A stretch of 64,000 bases of DNA from Psychrobacter sp. NG254 (GTDB taxonomy: Bacteria; Pseudomonadota; Gammaproteobacteria; Pseudomonadales; Moraxellaceae), in assembly GCF_015277735.1 (NCBI RefSeq), contig NZ_JADHDA010000003.1, positions 186,001-250,000 of the forward strand, given 5' to 3'. Under the pieces are notes generated by a model, which was not told the origin of the DNA, did no database searches, and worked only from the letters and a program-made list of their open reading frames with translations. Both the position numbers and the translations under genes were made by a program. Below are positions 18,494 to 27,451 of this stretch, in pieces. Every line of letters starts with the position of its first letter. Position 1 is the first letter of the stretch.

Positions 18494-20101
18494 ATGGGTA
18501 TTAGCAGCAGTTCTACAGAGCCAACCAAATCAGTCGGCTCTATGAGAATAAATCTATTTTTTGCCATTTTATTGATTGCGATGACCAGCTACTTTTTGTG
18601 GTGGGGTCTAGATTACACCATGCGTCAGCAAACGACGCTGTTTATTGTAGCGACCGCTTTTGGTGTCTTTATGGCATTCAATATCGGTGGTAACGATGTC
18701 GCCAACTCCTTTGGTACGTCAGTGGGTGCAGGGACGTTGACTATTCCGCAAGCATTGGGTATCGCCGCGATATTTGAAGTGTCAGGTGCTGTGCTGGCAG
18801 GTGGTGAAGTAACCGATACTATCCGAAGCGGCATTGTCGATCTAGATGGCCTCTCAGTCGAGCCCAATCAGTTTATTTATGTCATGCTCTCAGCACTCAT
18901 TGCTGCTGCATTTTGGCTGTTATTTGCCACCAAAAAAGGTCTGCCGGTTTCGACCACACACGCGATTATCGGTGGCGTGGTTGGTAGCTCCATTGTATTA
19001 GGTATCACCTTAGGTGGTACTGAAATGGCGCTATCAACTGTGAATTGGGGTAAGATTGGCACTATCGCCATCTCTTGGGTTCTATCACCGCTACTAGGCG
19101 GCGTCTTGTCCTATTTGCTATATGGACAGATTAAGAAAAATATCATTGAGTATAATGATAAAACAGAAGCGCACATTGCCACGCTAAAAGACAATAAAAA
19201 GACGCTAAAACACTCGCATAAAGAGTATCTAGACGCTCTAACTGAGTCTGAGCAGTTGTCTTATACATCAGCGATGTTACGCGACCAAGAAATTTACAAA
19301 GATGATGATTGTGTTGTTGAAGATTTAGAGACTGACTATTACAAAGAGCTGTATGAGATTGAGAACGAACGCAGCAATCTCGATACTCTAAAAGCACTGA
19401 AGCAATGGGTGCCTATGATTGCAGCTATGGGCGGTGCCGTCATGGCCTCTCTGGTTGTCTTTAAAGGTCTAAAAAACGTCAATAATGGTATGACGACGCT
19501 GCAAGGCTTCTTAATCATGGGGATGATTGCAGCGCTAGTATGGCTGGCAACCTATATTTATACTAAGAGTATCCGCGGCAAGCATAAAGAAGATTTGACC
19601 AAAGCCACCTTTATTATGTTTAGCTGGATGCAGGTCTTTACGGCATCAGCGTTTGCTTTTAGTCATGGCTCGAACGATATTGCCAATGCGGTTGGTCCTT
19701 TTGCAGCAATTATGGATGTTATTCGTACCAATAGCATCTCGACCGAAGCAGCAGTACCACCTGCGGTCATGTTGACCTTTGGCGTCGCATTGATTGTGGG
19801 TCTTTGGTTCATCGGTAAAGAAGTGATTCAGACCGTTGGTACCAATCTGGCGAAAATGCATCCAGCTTCTGGATTCTCGGCTGAGCTGGCTGCTGCGGCT
19901 GTCGTGATGGGCGCATCAACGATGGGTCTGCCTGTATCAAGCACACATACTTTGGTAGGTGCAGTACTGGGCATTGGTATCGTCAATAGAGATACTAACT
20001 GGAAGCTTATGAAACCAATTGGTCTAGCATGGGTTATTACCCTTCCTGCGGCAGCCTCAATGTCTGCAATTAGCTATCTGATATTGGTAAATATTTTTTA
20101 A
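18494..20101 (+). CDS. pitA: PiT-family inorganic phosphate transporter
   Basis: A 535-residue membrane protein with about ten hydrophobic segments in two homologous halves. The PiT signature occurs in each half: FNIGGNDVANSFGTSVGAG (about residue 60-80) and SHGSNDIANAVGPFAA (about 400). Also present are GLPVSTTHAIIGGVVG and its counterpart GLPVSSTHTLVGAVLG. A hydrophilic cytoplasmic loop of about 90 residues (DKTEAHIATLKDNKKTLKHS onwards) separates the halves. It takes up phosphate (often as metal phosphate) with H+ or Na+. An AGGA ribosome-binding site precedes the ATG. No Pho box was identified by eye. The upstream polyphosphate enzyme makes a phosphate-storage theme plausible. Confidence 0.9.
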   Translation: MGISSSSTEPTKSVGSMRINLFFAILLIAMTSYFLWWGLDYTMRQQTTLFIVATAFGVFMAFNIGGNDVANSFGTSVGAGTLTIPQALGIAAIFEVSGAVLAGGEVTDTIRSGIVDLDGLSVEPNQFIYVMLSALIAAAFWLLFATKKGLPVSTTHAIIGGVVGSSIVLGITLGGTEMALSTVNWGKIGTIAISWVLSPLLGGVLSYLLYGQIKKNIIEYNDKTEAHIATLKDNKKTLKHSHKEYLDALTESEQLSYTSAMLRDQEIYKDDDCVVEDLETDYYKELYEIENERSNLDTLKALKQWVPMIAAMGGAVMASLVVFKGLKNVNNGMTTLQGFLIMGMIAALVWLATYIYTKSIRGKHKEDLTKATFIMFSWMQVFTASAFAFSHGSNDIANAVGPFAAIMDVIRTNSISTEAAVPPAVMLTFGVALIVGLWFIGKEVIQTVGTNLAKMHPASGFSAELAAAAVVMGASTMGLPVSSTHTLVGAVLGIGIVNRDTNWKLMKPIGLAWVITLPAAASMSAISYLILVNIF

Positions 20102-20139
20102 GCTATAGACTCCATTAATAAAGCTTATCTTAGCATCAT

Positions 20140-20178
20140 AAAAAACGCTTATCAGCATCATGCCGATAAGCGTTTTTT
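20140..20178. terminator. bidirectional terminator between pitA and alaA
   Basis: A 14-base arm (AAAAAACGCTTATC) and its complement flank an 11-base loop. The A and T tracts on either side suit both converging genes. Confidence 0.88.
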
Positions 20179-20194
20179 AATGACGTATGACGAT

Positions 20195-21835
20195 TTATTC
20201 GGTACCAAACTGCTTACGTTTTTTCGCAAAAAATCTGTCCAATCTATCCATCGCATTTTCTAGGTCAAGCAAGTTAGGAAGAAAGACCAAACGAAAATGA
20301 TCGGGTTTGTCCCAGTTAAACCCTGTGCCTTGTACCATCAATACGTTTTCATCAATCAGTAAATCCATCATAAAGTCCATATCATCGGTGATAGGATAAA
20401 CGGCTGGATCCATCTTTGGGAAACAATAAAACGCACCTTGAGGCATGGTACAAGAAATACCTTTGATAGCATTAAGGCGTGAGACTGCCATTTCGCGCTG
20501 CTTGTATAGACGACCTGTTTCGGAGGTTAAGTCTTGCATACTCTGATGCCCACCCATCGCTGTTTGGATAGCATACTGTCCTTGCACGTTAGAGCAAAGA
20601 CGCATAGAGGCGAGCATATCCAAGCCTTCGATAAAGTCAGCGGCATGCTGTTTGCGACCAGATACCATCATCCAACCTGAGCGAAACCCTGCGATACGGT
20701 GTGACTTTGACAAGCCATTGTAAGAGAGCACCAGCACCTCATCAGTCAAGGTACTCATCGGTGTATGTACATTATCATCATAGAGAATACGGTCGTAAAT
20801 TTCATCAGCCATGATGATTAAGTCGTGCTCTTTCGCGACTTCAATGATTTGTTTTAGTAATTCATCACTATAAAGCGAGCCTGTCGGGTTATTGGGATTG
20901 ATAACCACGATGCCCTTTGTTTTGCTCGTAATTTTAGATTTGATGTCTTCGATATCAGGGTGCCAGTTGTCTTCTTCATTGCATCGATAATGCACAGCAG
21001 TACCGCCCGCGAGATTGGCCGCAGCCGTCCAAAGTGGATAGTCTGGCATCGGAATCAGCACTTCATCACCATCATTCATCAGTGCCTGCATCGTCATGAC
21101 AATCAGCTCAGAGACACCATTGCCCAAATAGACGTCACGTACATCAACAGCCGACAGTAACCCCTTTGACTGGTAATACTGCAAAATGGCTTTGCGCGCC
21201 GAAAAAATCCCCTGCGAGTCCGAATATCCAGTCGCTTCAGATAAGTTCATAGCCACATCACGCAAGATCTCATGAGGCGCTTCTAAACCAAAAGGCGCTG
21301 GATTGCCTACGTTCAATTTCAGTATACGTTTGCCCTCTGCTTCCATTTTATTGGCAGTCTGCAATAGGGGGCCACGAATGTCATAGCAGACGTTTTGCAA
21401 CTTGTCAGATTTTTTTATGGTCTTCATAGTGTCACTACTTATCGGGTTGTGTTGGGTGTTTTTGCCAGTATCATTGAGGTTTATTGATGGTGTTTTGGCC
21501 TGATTTTCTGATTGTTCGGCTACGGTTGTGGCTGTAGCACCTCGCTGGTCTTTATCTTGAGATAAAAAGCTAGGCTTAGATGATATGTCATCAGAGTTTT
21601 CATTCTGTAGCTCACCTCGCAGCAAATAGCCTTCGCTACAGCCCAAAATACGAGCAAGCGTTGGTAATTTAGATGAGACAATACCATTGGTACCACGCTC
21701 CCAGTTCGAGATTGCACCGCGGCTGACCTTTGCACCTGCTGCGGTCATTGCTTGTGCTAACTGCTCAGCAGTCAGTCCTTTTTTACGGCGTAACTGTACC
21801 AGCCGTTCTGCTTGAGTGCTGCTGTCATCAGCCAT
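20195..21835 (-). CDS. alaA: XRE-family HTH fused to an AlaA-type alanine aminotransferase
   Basis: A 546-residue fusion. Residues ~8-75 are an XRE/Cro HTH (RLVQLRRKKGLTAEQLAQAM, then GAISNWERGTNG and LPTLARILGCSEGYLLRG). Residues ~76-136 are a low-complexity linker. From Met137 (MKTIKKSDKLQNVCYDIRGP) the protein follows E. coli AlaA closely: LKLNVGNPAPFG, YLGNGVSELIVMTMQALMNDGDEVL, VINPNNPTGSLYS, ADEIYDRILYDD, and the PLP Lys in YNGLSKSHRIAGFRSGW. AlaA converts pyruvate and glutamate to alanine and 2-oxoglutarate. An internal start at Met137 (base 21427) would give a normal ~410-residue enzyme but has no good ribosome-binding site. The HTH may allow autoregulation; that is inference. Confidence 0.9.
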   Translation of the reverse strand: MADDSSTQAERLVQLRRKKGLTAEQLAQAMTAAGAKVSRGAISNWERGTNGIVSSKLPTLARILGCSEGYLLRGELQNENSDDISSKPSFLSQDKDQRGATATTVAEQSENQAKTPSINLNDTGKNTQHNPISSDTMKTIKKSDKLQNVCYDIRGPLLQTANKMEAEGKRILKLNVGNPAPFGLEAPHEILRDVAMNLSEATGYSDSQGIFSARKAILQYYQSKGLLSAVDVRDVYLGNGVSELIVMTMQALMNDGDEVLIPMPDYPLWTAAANLAGGTAVHYRCNEEDNWHPDIEDIKSKITSKTKGIVVINPNNPTGSLYSDELLKQIIEVAKEHDLIIMADEIYDRILYDDNVHTPMSTLTDEVLVLSYNGLSKSHRIAGFRSGWMMVSGRKQHAADFIEGLDMLASMRLCSNVQGQYAIQTAMGGHQSMQDLTSETGRLYKQREMAVSRLNAIKGISCTMPQGAFYCFPKMDPAVYPITDDMDFMMDLLIDENVLMVQGTGFNWDKPDHFRLVFLPNLLDLENAMDRLDRFFAKKRKQFGTE

Positions 21836-22297
21836 GATTGTTCAAGCCTTTGTTAAAAAGTGGATTTGCGAAAGAAAAAATATAAACCAGCACTATTTTT
21901 ATGGAATGGTAATGCAAGATATTATTGCATTATTAGTATGATTACAAGTGGGTATAAAATTATTTATATTCGTGAAAGCAAGGATAACTTGCATTATTGT
22001 TGGTTTTAACCATTACTCCCTCTATATTGGGTTTTCGTGATGATAATTGTTATCTAAATACATGTTTACCTACCAAAATTACATCTTTACCCATTCTGTT
22101 TTTGAGATAATTTGATATATTTTATGCAGATGAAATTCTATTTAACGACATGCTTATTCCAAAATACAGGCAGCATTACACTCATATGCCTTGAATAGTG
22201 CGCTAGTAATCAACAGATAGGGCACGTCGTTTTCATAATAGTGTGGCGATAAACAGTGACAGAGATTAGATAATAAATACTCGAATAAGGATAAACC
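21836..22297. promoter_or_regulatory. divergent region between alaA and msrB
   Basis: 462 very AT-rich bases that must contain both divergent promoters. No open reading frame or convincing operator was found. If the HTH of the AlaA fusion is a DNA binder, this is where its site should be looked for. Confidence 0.35.
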
Positions 22298-22723
22298 ATG
22301 CAAGACAATCAACTAAGTAAAGAAGAGATTAGCCAGTTAACAGAAGCTGATTGGAAAGAGCGATTGAGTGCTGACGAATACCATGTACTGCGTGAGAAGG
22401 GCACAGAGCGCCCGTTCACTGGTGTTTATAACGATGCGACTGATGATGGTGTATACCGCTGTAAAGGTTGCGGCGCTAGCTTGTTTGACTCGAGCAATAA
22501 ATTTGATGCTAGCTGTGGTTGGCCGAGCTTCGACCAAGGTATCGATAATAGCGCAATCGAAGAGCATGTCGATAACTCGCTAGGCATGACACGCACAGAA
22601 GTGACCTGCAGTAACTGCGGTGCGCATTTGGGTCATGTATTCCCTGATGGGCCAAGTGAAACGACTGGCATGCGCTATTGCATCAACTCAGTATCTATTG
22701 ATTTAGATAAAACTGAGAAGTAA
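22298..22723 (+). CDS. msrB: peptide-methionine (R)-S-oxide reductase
   Basis: A 141-residue SelR-fold enzyme that reduces methionine R-sulfoxide in proteins. The zinc-binding pairs CKGCG and [16 protein letters not shown], the substrate segment CGWPSFDQG and the catalytic Cys in [10 protein letters not shown] are all present. The N-terminal region ([24 protein letters not shown], in part) is typical. The start at 22298 has an AAGGA site. It is cytoplasmic (no signal peptide) and next to a peroxidase gene, an oxidative-stress pair. Confidence 0.93.
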   Translation: MQDNQLSKEEISQLTEADWKERLSADEYHVLREKGTERPFTGVYNDATDDGVYRCKGCGASLFDSSNKFDASCGWPSFDQGIDNSAIEEHVDNSLGMTRTEVTCSNCGAHLGHVFPDGPSETTGMRYCINSVSIDLDKTEK

Positions 22724-22753
22724 GTGGTTTAGGTAGTATTATAAGTATGAGAG

Positions 22754-22778
22754 GGAAGTACAAAGTGCTTCCTTTTCA
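22754..22778 (+). terminator. weak hairpin terminator after msrB
   Basis: GGAAGTAC pairs with GTGCTTCC (one G-T wobble), followed by TTTT. Small stem, so moderate confidence. Confidence 0.55.
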
Positions 22779-22860
22779 ATAGTGTTTATTATGTATATGA
22801 TTAAAAAAAAGTATTGCACAAAAACCTAAAACAATAAAAACCTCAATTTAAGGATAAATA

Positions 22861-23346
22861 ATGAGTACTATCTACGATTTTACCGCTGAGCGCATGGATG
22901 GCAGTTCGCAAGCATTTTCAGATTACCAAGATAAAGTATTATTAATCGTTAATACCGCAAGTAAATGTGGGTTTACACCGCAGTTTGAAGGCTTAGAGTC
23001 ACTATATGAACAGTATAAGGATCAAGGACTGGTAGTTGTCGGTTTTCCTTGTAACCAATTTGGTAGCCAAGACCCAGGTAGCAATGACGAGATTGGTGCG
23101 TTTTGCCAAAAGAACTATGGTGTCAGCTTTCCGATGATGGCAAAGACTGATGTCAATGGTGCGAATGCTCATCCTATCTACGAATGGCTCAAAGAGCAAA
23201 AGGGTGGCGTGCTGACAGATGGTATCAAATGGAATTTCACCAAGTTCCTAGTCGACAGCAAAGGCCAGGTCATCGACCGTTATGCACCAACGACTAAGCC
23301 GGAAGCCATTAAAAGTGATATCGAGCAAGCGCTAGCCAATAAATGA
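22861..23346 (+). CDS. glutathione peroxidase family thiol peroxidase
   Basis: A 161-residue thioredoxin-fold peroxidase. Motifs: VNTASKCGFTPQFEGLESLY with the peroxidatic Cys in SKCGFT, VVGFPCNQFGSQDPGSN with a second Cys, and IKWNFTKFLVDSKG carrying the Trp-Asn of the active site. The catalytic residue is Cys, not selenocysteine (codon TGT). Bacterial members of this family reduce hydroperoxides, usually with thioredoxin rather than glutathione. A AAGGA site precedes the ATG. It follows msrB after about 140 bases. Confidence 0.9.
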   Translation: MSTIYDFTAERMDGSSQAFSDYQDKVLLIVNTASKCGFTPQFEGLESLYEQYKDQGLVVVGFPCNQFGSQDPGSNDEIGAFCQKNYGVSFPMMAKTDVNGANAHPIYEWLKEQKGGVLTDGIKWNFTKFLVDSKGQVIDRYAPTTKPEAIKSDIEQALANK

Positions 23347-23451
23347 GCATGAAGTCTAAAGATAGTGAATATTTCTAAAAATATAAAATCAATAAAAACA
23401 TATGCTTGTCATAATAGTGAATAAAATATTAAAGAAAGTGGTAAATACTGT

Positions 23452-23479
23452 TTGACACGCATCTGTAAACCTATATAAT
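23452..23479 (+). promoter_or_regulatory. strong sigma-70 promoter for the tRNA-Val/tRNA-Asp transcript
   Basis: TTGACA (23452-23457) and TATAAT (23474-23479), both consensus, are separated by 16 bases and lie about 80 bases upstream of the first tRNA. Confidence 0.8.
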
Positions 23480-23559
23480 ACACACCCACAGCAGCAGAGC
23501 TTAGTGACAAACCTAAGAGCTCAGTTGATGTTGAATAAATTGCCTAGCAATTGTTCGAA

Positions 23560-23635
23560 GGGTGATTAGCTCAGTTGGTAGAGCGTCTGCCTTACACGCA
23601 GAATGTCGGCGGTTCGAATCCGTCATCACCCACCA
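23560..23635 (+). tRNA. tRNA-Val (anticodon TAC)
   Basis: 76 bases with a complete cloverleaf: acceptor stem GGGTGAT/ATCACCC, D arm TAGCTCAGTTGGTAGAGC, anticodon loop CTTACAC with anticodon TAC, TTCGAATCC in the T loop, and an encoded CCA end. Confidence 0.97.
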
Positions 23636-23672
23636 CTTCTTAGCAAGTGGCTAAACAAGCTAAGAGACCTAA

Positions 23673-23749
23673 GCAGCGGTAGTTCAGTTGGTTAGAATAC
23701 CGGCCTGTCACGCCGGGGGTCGCGGGTTCGAGTCCCGTCCGCTGCGCCA
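23673..23749 (+). tRNA. tRNA-Asp (anticodon GTC)
   Basis: 77 bases: acceptor stem GCAGCGG/CCGCTGC, anticodon stem-loop CCGGCCTGTCACGCCGG with anticodon GTC, T loop TTCGAGTCC and encoded CCA. It is transcribed with the preceding tRNA-Val. Confidence 0.97.
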
Positions 23750-23791
23750 TATTTAAAACGAATTTAGACTTTCGAGTCTAAGCAAGTTTCG

Positions 23792-23826
23792 CCTCAAACA
23801 TTAGATTGTTTGGGGTTTTTTTGTGT
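23792..23826 (+). terminator. terminator of the tRNA operon
   Basis: CCTCAAACA pairs with TGTTTGGGG (one wobble) across a short loop and is followed by a run of seven or more T. Confidence 0.8.
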
Positions 23827-23932
23827 TTGCTTATTTTTCATACGATTGTCTAAGACTTGTATCGCTTAGCCTCAGGACCTTTGCTTTATAAATAGTCCTA
23901 ATTATTTTAGTGCTAAGTGTTGAATTATTTTT

Positions 23933-23956
23933 ATATGTCTATATTATTAGACATAT
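23933..23956. promoter_or_regulatory. probable ArsR operator palindrome
   Basis: A perfect 9-bp inverted repeat, ATATGTCTA and TAGACATAT, with a 6-base spacer. It ends inside the chosen arsR start codon. A protein bound there would block arsR transcription or initiation, as expected for ArsR-family autoregulation. Binding by this ArsR is inference. Confidence 0.65.
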
Positions 23957-24317
23957 GGAAATAATTAATGCTATCGCAAGCTTTGCTGCGCTCTCTCAAG
24001 ATACTCGTCTAAAGGCTTTCAAACTGCTAGTCAGCCATGAGCCTGAAGGCCTACCTGCGGGCGAAATAGCTCGTCAGCTCTCTGTCCCTCATAACACAAT
24101 GTCAGCCCATCTATCGGTGCTGTCACGGGCAGGGTGGGTGGTCTCACAGCGTCATAGCCGACAGATTATCTATCGTGCTTCGCTCTCACATATGGATAAC
24201 GTCATTCAGTTCCTGCTGCAAGATTGCTGTGCGGGACATCCAGAATTGTGTGCGTCACTCATGGATAGCCTGAGCGGCTGCGAAGTAAATGAGTCTGCTG
24301 AGCAAGGTAATGGTTAA
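23955..24317 (+). CDS. arsR: ArsR-family metalloregulator
   Basis: A 120-residue winged-helix repressor: MEIINAIASFAALSQDTRLKAF, then GEIARQLSVPHNTMSAHLSVLSRAG (recognition helix) and SRQIIYRA (wing). Near the C terminus QDCCAGHPELC holds a Cys pair and a further Cys that could bind As(III). These are not in the classical helix-3 ELCVCDL position, so the metal site resembles the C-terminal-Cys type of ArsR. First gene of an arsR-arsC-arsH-arsB operon. The start at 23955 gives the usual ArsR N terminus; the longer frame from 23910 would run through the operator. Confidence 0.88.
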   Translation: MEIINAIASFAALSQDTRLKAFKLLVSHEPEGLPAGEIARQLSVPHNTMSAHLSVLSRAGWVVSQRHSRQIIYRASLSHMDNVIQFLLQDCCAGHPELCASLMDSLSGCEVNESAEQGNG

Positions 24318-24361
24318 ACCAATTATCAATTCAATAAATACATAAAATAGGTATAAATACT

Positions 24362-24769
24362 ATGAAGCCATTAATCTTTCATAATCCTAAATGCGGTACA
24401 TCTCGCAACACACTTGCTATTATTAAAGCATCAGGTGAAGAGCCAGAAGTGGTGGAATACCTGAAAAATCCACCAACCCGCGATCGTTTAGTTGAGCTAT
24501 TGGCACAAATGCAGATTTCGCCTAGAGAGCTATTAAGAAGCAAAGAAGCTATCAACGATGAGCTTGGTCTGGATAATCCTGAAATTTCTGACGATCAAAT
24601 TATCGATGCCATGATTGCGCATCCTATTTTAATCAATCGTCCTATCGTGGTGACGGACAAAGGCGCTGCTCTATGCCGTCCGTCAGAGCGTGTGTTTGAA
24701 CTACTAGCAAATCCAGTAAGTAGCTTCACCAAAGAAGACGGCGAGGTTATTACTCATGACAAACACTGA
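24362..24769 (+). CDS. arsC: arsenate reductase, glutaredoxin-dependent type
   Basis: A 135-residue ArsC. The catalytic Cys lies in [16 protein letters not shown] (about residue 12). [11 protein letters not shown] and the arsenate-binding Arg segment [21 protein letters not shown] are conserved. It reduces As(V) to As(III) with glutathione and glutaredoxin. It overlaps the next gene by 14 bases, a sign of translational coupling. Confidence 0.93.
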   Translation: MKPLIFHNPKCGTSRNTLAIIKASGEEPEVVEYLKNPPTRDRLVELLAQMQISPRELLRSKEAINDELGLDNPEISDDQIIDAMIAHPILINRPIVVTDKGAALCRPSERVFELLANPVSSFTKEDGEVITHDKH

Positions 24770-25529
24770 GGTTGACCAAGCGTTGGTAGTTGAGCCATCT
24801 GCTTTACTTTCACCTGACTTCGATGATTTGCCCAATATTGATATAGATAATCTCCAGCCTATCGATATTGAGTCTTTGGTTGCGCCAAATGACTCACGTC
24901 ATCCGCCGAAAATATTAGTGCTATACGGTTCTGTCCGTGCGCGCTCGTTTTCTAGATTGGCCGCTGAAGAGTCGAGCCGGTTGCTACGTTGGTATGGTTG
25001 TGAAGTAAAAATGTTTGATCCATCCGGTTTGCCGTTGCCTGACGATGTAGACTCAGAACATCCCAAAGTACAAGAATTGAGGGAGCTGGCACAGTGGTCA
25101 GAAGGCATGCTGTGGGTGAGTCCAGAGCGTCACGGCAGTATCACCAGTATCATGAAAGCGCAAATCGACTGGATACCGCTTTCACTAGGTGGCGTGCGTC
25201 CAACTCAAGGTAAGACACTAGCGCTGATGCAAGTCAGCGGCGGTAGTCAGAGCTTTAATACGGTTAATCAGATGCGTATTCTTGGGCGTTGGATGCGGAT
25301 GATTACTATCCCTAATCAATCTTCGATACCCAAAGCGTTCTTAGAGTTCAACGACGACAATCGCATGGATATGTCTCCGTTGTATCTGCGCCTTGTCGAT
25401 GTCTGTGAGGAGCTAGTGAAGTTTACTTGGCTCACACGCGGACGTTCAGACTATCTCACTGATCGCTATTCAGAACGCGTTGAGAGTGCTGAAGAAGTAT
25501 CGAGCCGCGTCAATAAAAAATCGATCTAA
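24756..25529 (+). CDS. arsH: ArsH, NADPH-dependent FMN reductase
   Basis: A 257-residue flavodoxin-like protein. Motifs: [19 protein letters not shown] (FMN phosphate loop), [28 protein letters not shown], and [16 protein letters not shown]. ArsH confers resistance to trivalent organoarsenicals by oxidation and also reduces quinones or metals. The N-terminal ~45 residues are acidic and variable. That an organoarsenical-detoxifying gene exists here fits a genome that also methylates arsenic (arsM at 59.3 kb). Confidence 0.92.
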   Translation: MTNTEVDQALVVEPSALLSPDFDDLPNIDIDNLQPIDIESLVAPNDSRHPPKILVLYGSVRARSFSRLAAEESSRLLRWYGCEVKMFDPSGLPLPDDVDSEHPKVQELRELAQWSEGMLWVSPERHGSITSIMKAQIDWIPLSLGGVRPTQGKTLALMQVSGGSQSFNTVNQMRILGRWMRMITIPNQSSIPKAFLEFNDDNRMDMSPLYLRLVDVCEELVKFTWLTRGRSDYLTDRYSERVESAEEVSSRVNKKSI

Positions 25530-25596
25530 CCCTCTAATCGATCTAATTCCCTATATTAAATCGGCTGAATAAAGTCAGCTTAAGTAAGGTTGTACA

Positions 25597-26904
25597 ATGC
25601 TTGCATTTGCTATTTTTGTGGTCACTTTAGTCTTAGTTATATGGCAACCTAAAGGATTGGGCATCGGTTGGAGCGCCATGGGGGGCGCCTTAATCGCGTT
25701 AGCGCTTGGCGTCGTGCAGCTGTCAGATGTGGGTATCGTTTGGGATATTGTCTGGGATGCGACCTTTACTTTTGTGGCGCTGATCATCATCTCTCTTATC
25801 TTAGATAGGGCAGGTTTTTTCGGCTGGGCAGCATTGCATGTGGCACGCCTTGGCAATGGGCAAGGCCGTCTACTATTTCCAATGATTGTCGTGCTCGGCG
25901 CCTTTATTTCTGCATTTTTTGCCAATGATGGCGCTGCACTACTATTGACCCCAATTGTCATCGCTATCTTGCTGCGTCTGAATTTTTCGCCACCATCAGC
26001 TCTAGCGTTTATCATAGCGACTGGTTTTATCGCTGATACGGCAAGCCTGCCATTAGTCACCTCAAATTTAGTCAACATTGTCAGTGCCAATTATTTCGAT
26101 ATTGGCTTTGGTCGTTATGCGGCGGTGATGGTACCAGTCAATATCGTGTCTGTCTTAGCGACGCTATTGGTGTTGTGGATTGTCTATGCACGTCATATTC
26201 CAAAAACCTACTCGACTAGCGAGCTAAGCGCTCCAGAGTCTGCTATTACCGATCCATTAGTCTTTCGAGCTGCTTTTCCACTATTAGGCTTGCTACTGGT
26301 CGCCTATTTTGCAACAGAGCCGTTAGGACTACCTATTTCACTGGTCACGGGCATCGCTGCTGTTGTACTAATGGCAATCGCTGGTCGTATATGGCAAGGC
26401 GGTCGTGGTGCGGTGGTCTCGGTAAGTGACGTAGTACGTAAAGCACCTTGGCAAATCGTCCTGTTTTCAATCGGGATGTATTTGGTGGTTTATGGTTTGG
26501 GCAATGCAGGTCTCACCGACTATAGCGCGCAAGTACTTAACTGGTTGGGTCAACAAGGCGCTGTCATTGCTACCGTCGGAACTGGGTTCTTGTCCGCTAT
26601 AGTCGCTTCTGTTATGAATAATATGCCAGCGACTTTAGTCGGCGCGCTTGCTATTGATCAAGCACAAGTGCCTACTGCAACGCGAGAGCTGATGATTTAT
26701 GCCAATGTCATTGGTAATGACTTGGGACCTAAGTTTACGCCGATTGGTAGTCTGGCTACTTTACTATGGCTACATGTGTTGGCAGAGAAGGACTACAAAA
26801 TTAGCTGGGGGCAGTATATTAAGATTGGATTAGTGATTACACCGCCAGTGTTGTTAGTGACCTTATTAGCATTGGTGTTCTGGTTGCCACTGTTGCCAAG
26901 TTAA
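25597..26904 (+). CDS. arsB: arsenite efflux permease ArsB
   Basis: A 435-residue integral membrane protein with about 11-12 hydrophobic segments of the ArsB/NhaD ion-transporter fold. Signatures: [54 protein letters not shown] and [20 protein letters not shown]. It extrudes As(III)/Sb(III), coupled to proton motive force; no ArsA ATPase gene is present. Last gene of the operon, followed by a 16-bp perfect hairpin. Confidence 0.92.
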   Translation: MLAFAIFVVTLVLVIWQPKGLGIGWSAMGGALIALALGVVQLSDVGIVWDIVWDATFTFVALIIISLILDRAGFFGWAALHVARLGNGQGRLLFPMIVVLGAFISAFFANDGAALLLTPIVIAILLRLNFSPPSALAFIIATGFIADTASLPLVTSNLVNIVSANYFDIGFGRYAAVMVPVNIVSVLATLLVLWIVYARHIPKTYSTSELSAPESAITDPLVFRAAFPLLGLLLVAYFATEPLGLPISLVTGIAAVVLMAIAGRIWQGGRGAVVSVSDVVRKAPWQIVLFSIGMYLVVYGLGNAGLTDYSAQVLNWLGQQGAVIATVGTGFLSAIVASVMNNMPATLVGALAIDQAQVPTATRELMIYANVIGNDLGPKFTPIGSLATLLWLHVLAEKDYKISWGQYIKIGLVITPPVLLVTLLALVFWLPLLPS

Positions 26905-26936
26905 CTGATGAAAAACTTACTACAGTAATATTCTAT

Positions 26937-26974
26937 GGTGACAATGATATTTACTTTTAAATATCATTGTCACC
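26937..26974 (+). terminator. perfect 16-bp hairpin after arsB
   Basis: GGTGACAATGATATTT and its exact complement flank a 6-base loop, about 32 bases past the arsB stop. There is no T-run, so it may act as an RNA-stabilising or rho-assisted 3' end. Confidence 0.6.
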
Positions 26975-27050
26975 ATCAAGTATGAGACAAAATAGTTGTA
27001 AGCGTTTATCAAAATGGCAACGGTAATAAATAATATTAAATGAGACACAT

Positions 27051-27082
27051 AAAAAAACCCCCATCAAAGTGATGAGGGTTTT
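27051..27082 (-). terminator. terminator of the tRNA-Asn transcript
   Basis: On the minus strand, ACCCTCATC pairs with GATGGGGGT (one mismatch), followed by seven T. It lies about 55 bases beyond the tRNA-Asn 3' end. Confidence 0.75.
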
Positions 27083-27135
27083 GGCAAATGCCATAATTGA
27101 ATTAATCATAATTCAAAAAATTTACTACTAAAATG

Positions 27136-27211
27136 TGGCTCTCCAACCTGGGCTCGAACCAGGGACACACGGATTAACAGTCCGTTGCTCTACCAACTGA
27201 GCTATTGGAGA
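27136..27211 (-). tRNA. tRNA-Asn (anticodon GTT)
   Basis: 76 bases on the minus strand: acceptor stem TCTCCAA/TTGGAGA, D arm TAGCTCAGTTGGTAGAGC, anticodon loop CTGTTAA with anticodon GTT, T loop GTTCGAGCCC and encoded CCA. Confidence 0.96.
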
Positions 27212-27375
27212 ATAAGCTATAAGTACTTGAGACCTTACAACGAGCCTTAACAGTCTCTAACGAGTTCTTGCTAAGTGGGGCGTATTCTAACAAAGATAAA
27301 AAATACGTCAAGCCTTTTTTTTGGGTTTTACGCATTTTTTGTGAAAAAAACAGGTAAGTGCTTGTTTTATTAAGC

Positions 27376-27409
27376 ACAAAAAAGACGCCTCATTTAAGGC
27401 GTCTTTTGT
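27376..27409. terminator. terminator between aspartate aminotransferase and tRNA-Asn
   Basis: ACAAAAAAGACGCCT and its complement AGGCGTCTTTTGT form a stem, T-rich on both sides. It ends the minus-strand aminotransferase gene. Confidence 0.85.
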
Positions 27410-27451
27410 TAATAGCATCAGATGAGGACACGCCCTAATACAGTTTATACG

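Noticed and set aside
25575-26090. 171-codon minus-strand frame
   Set aside because: Antisense to arsB, whose membrane-protein sequence is unmistakable; the reverse frame is a by-product of codon bias.
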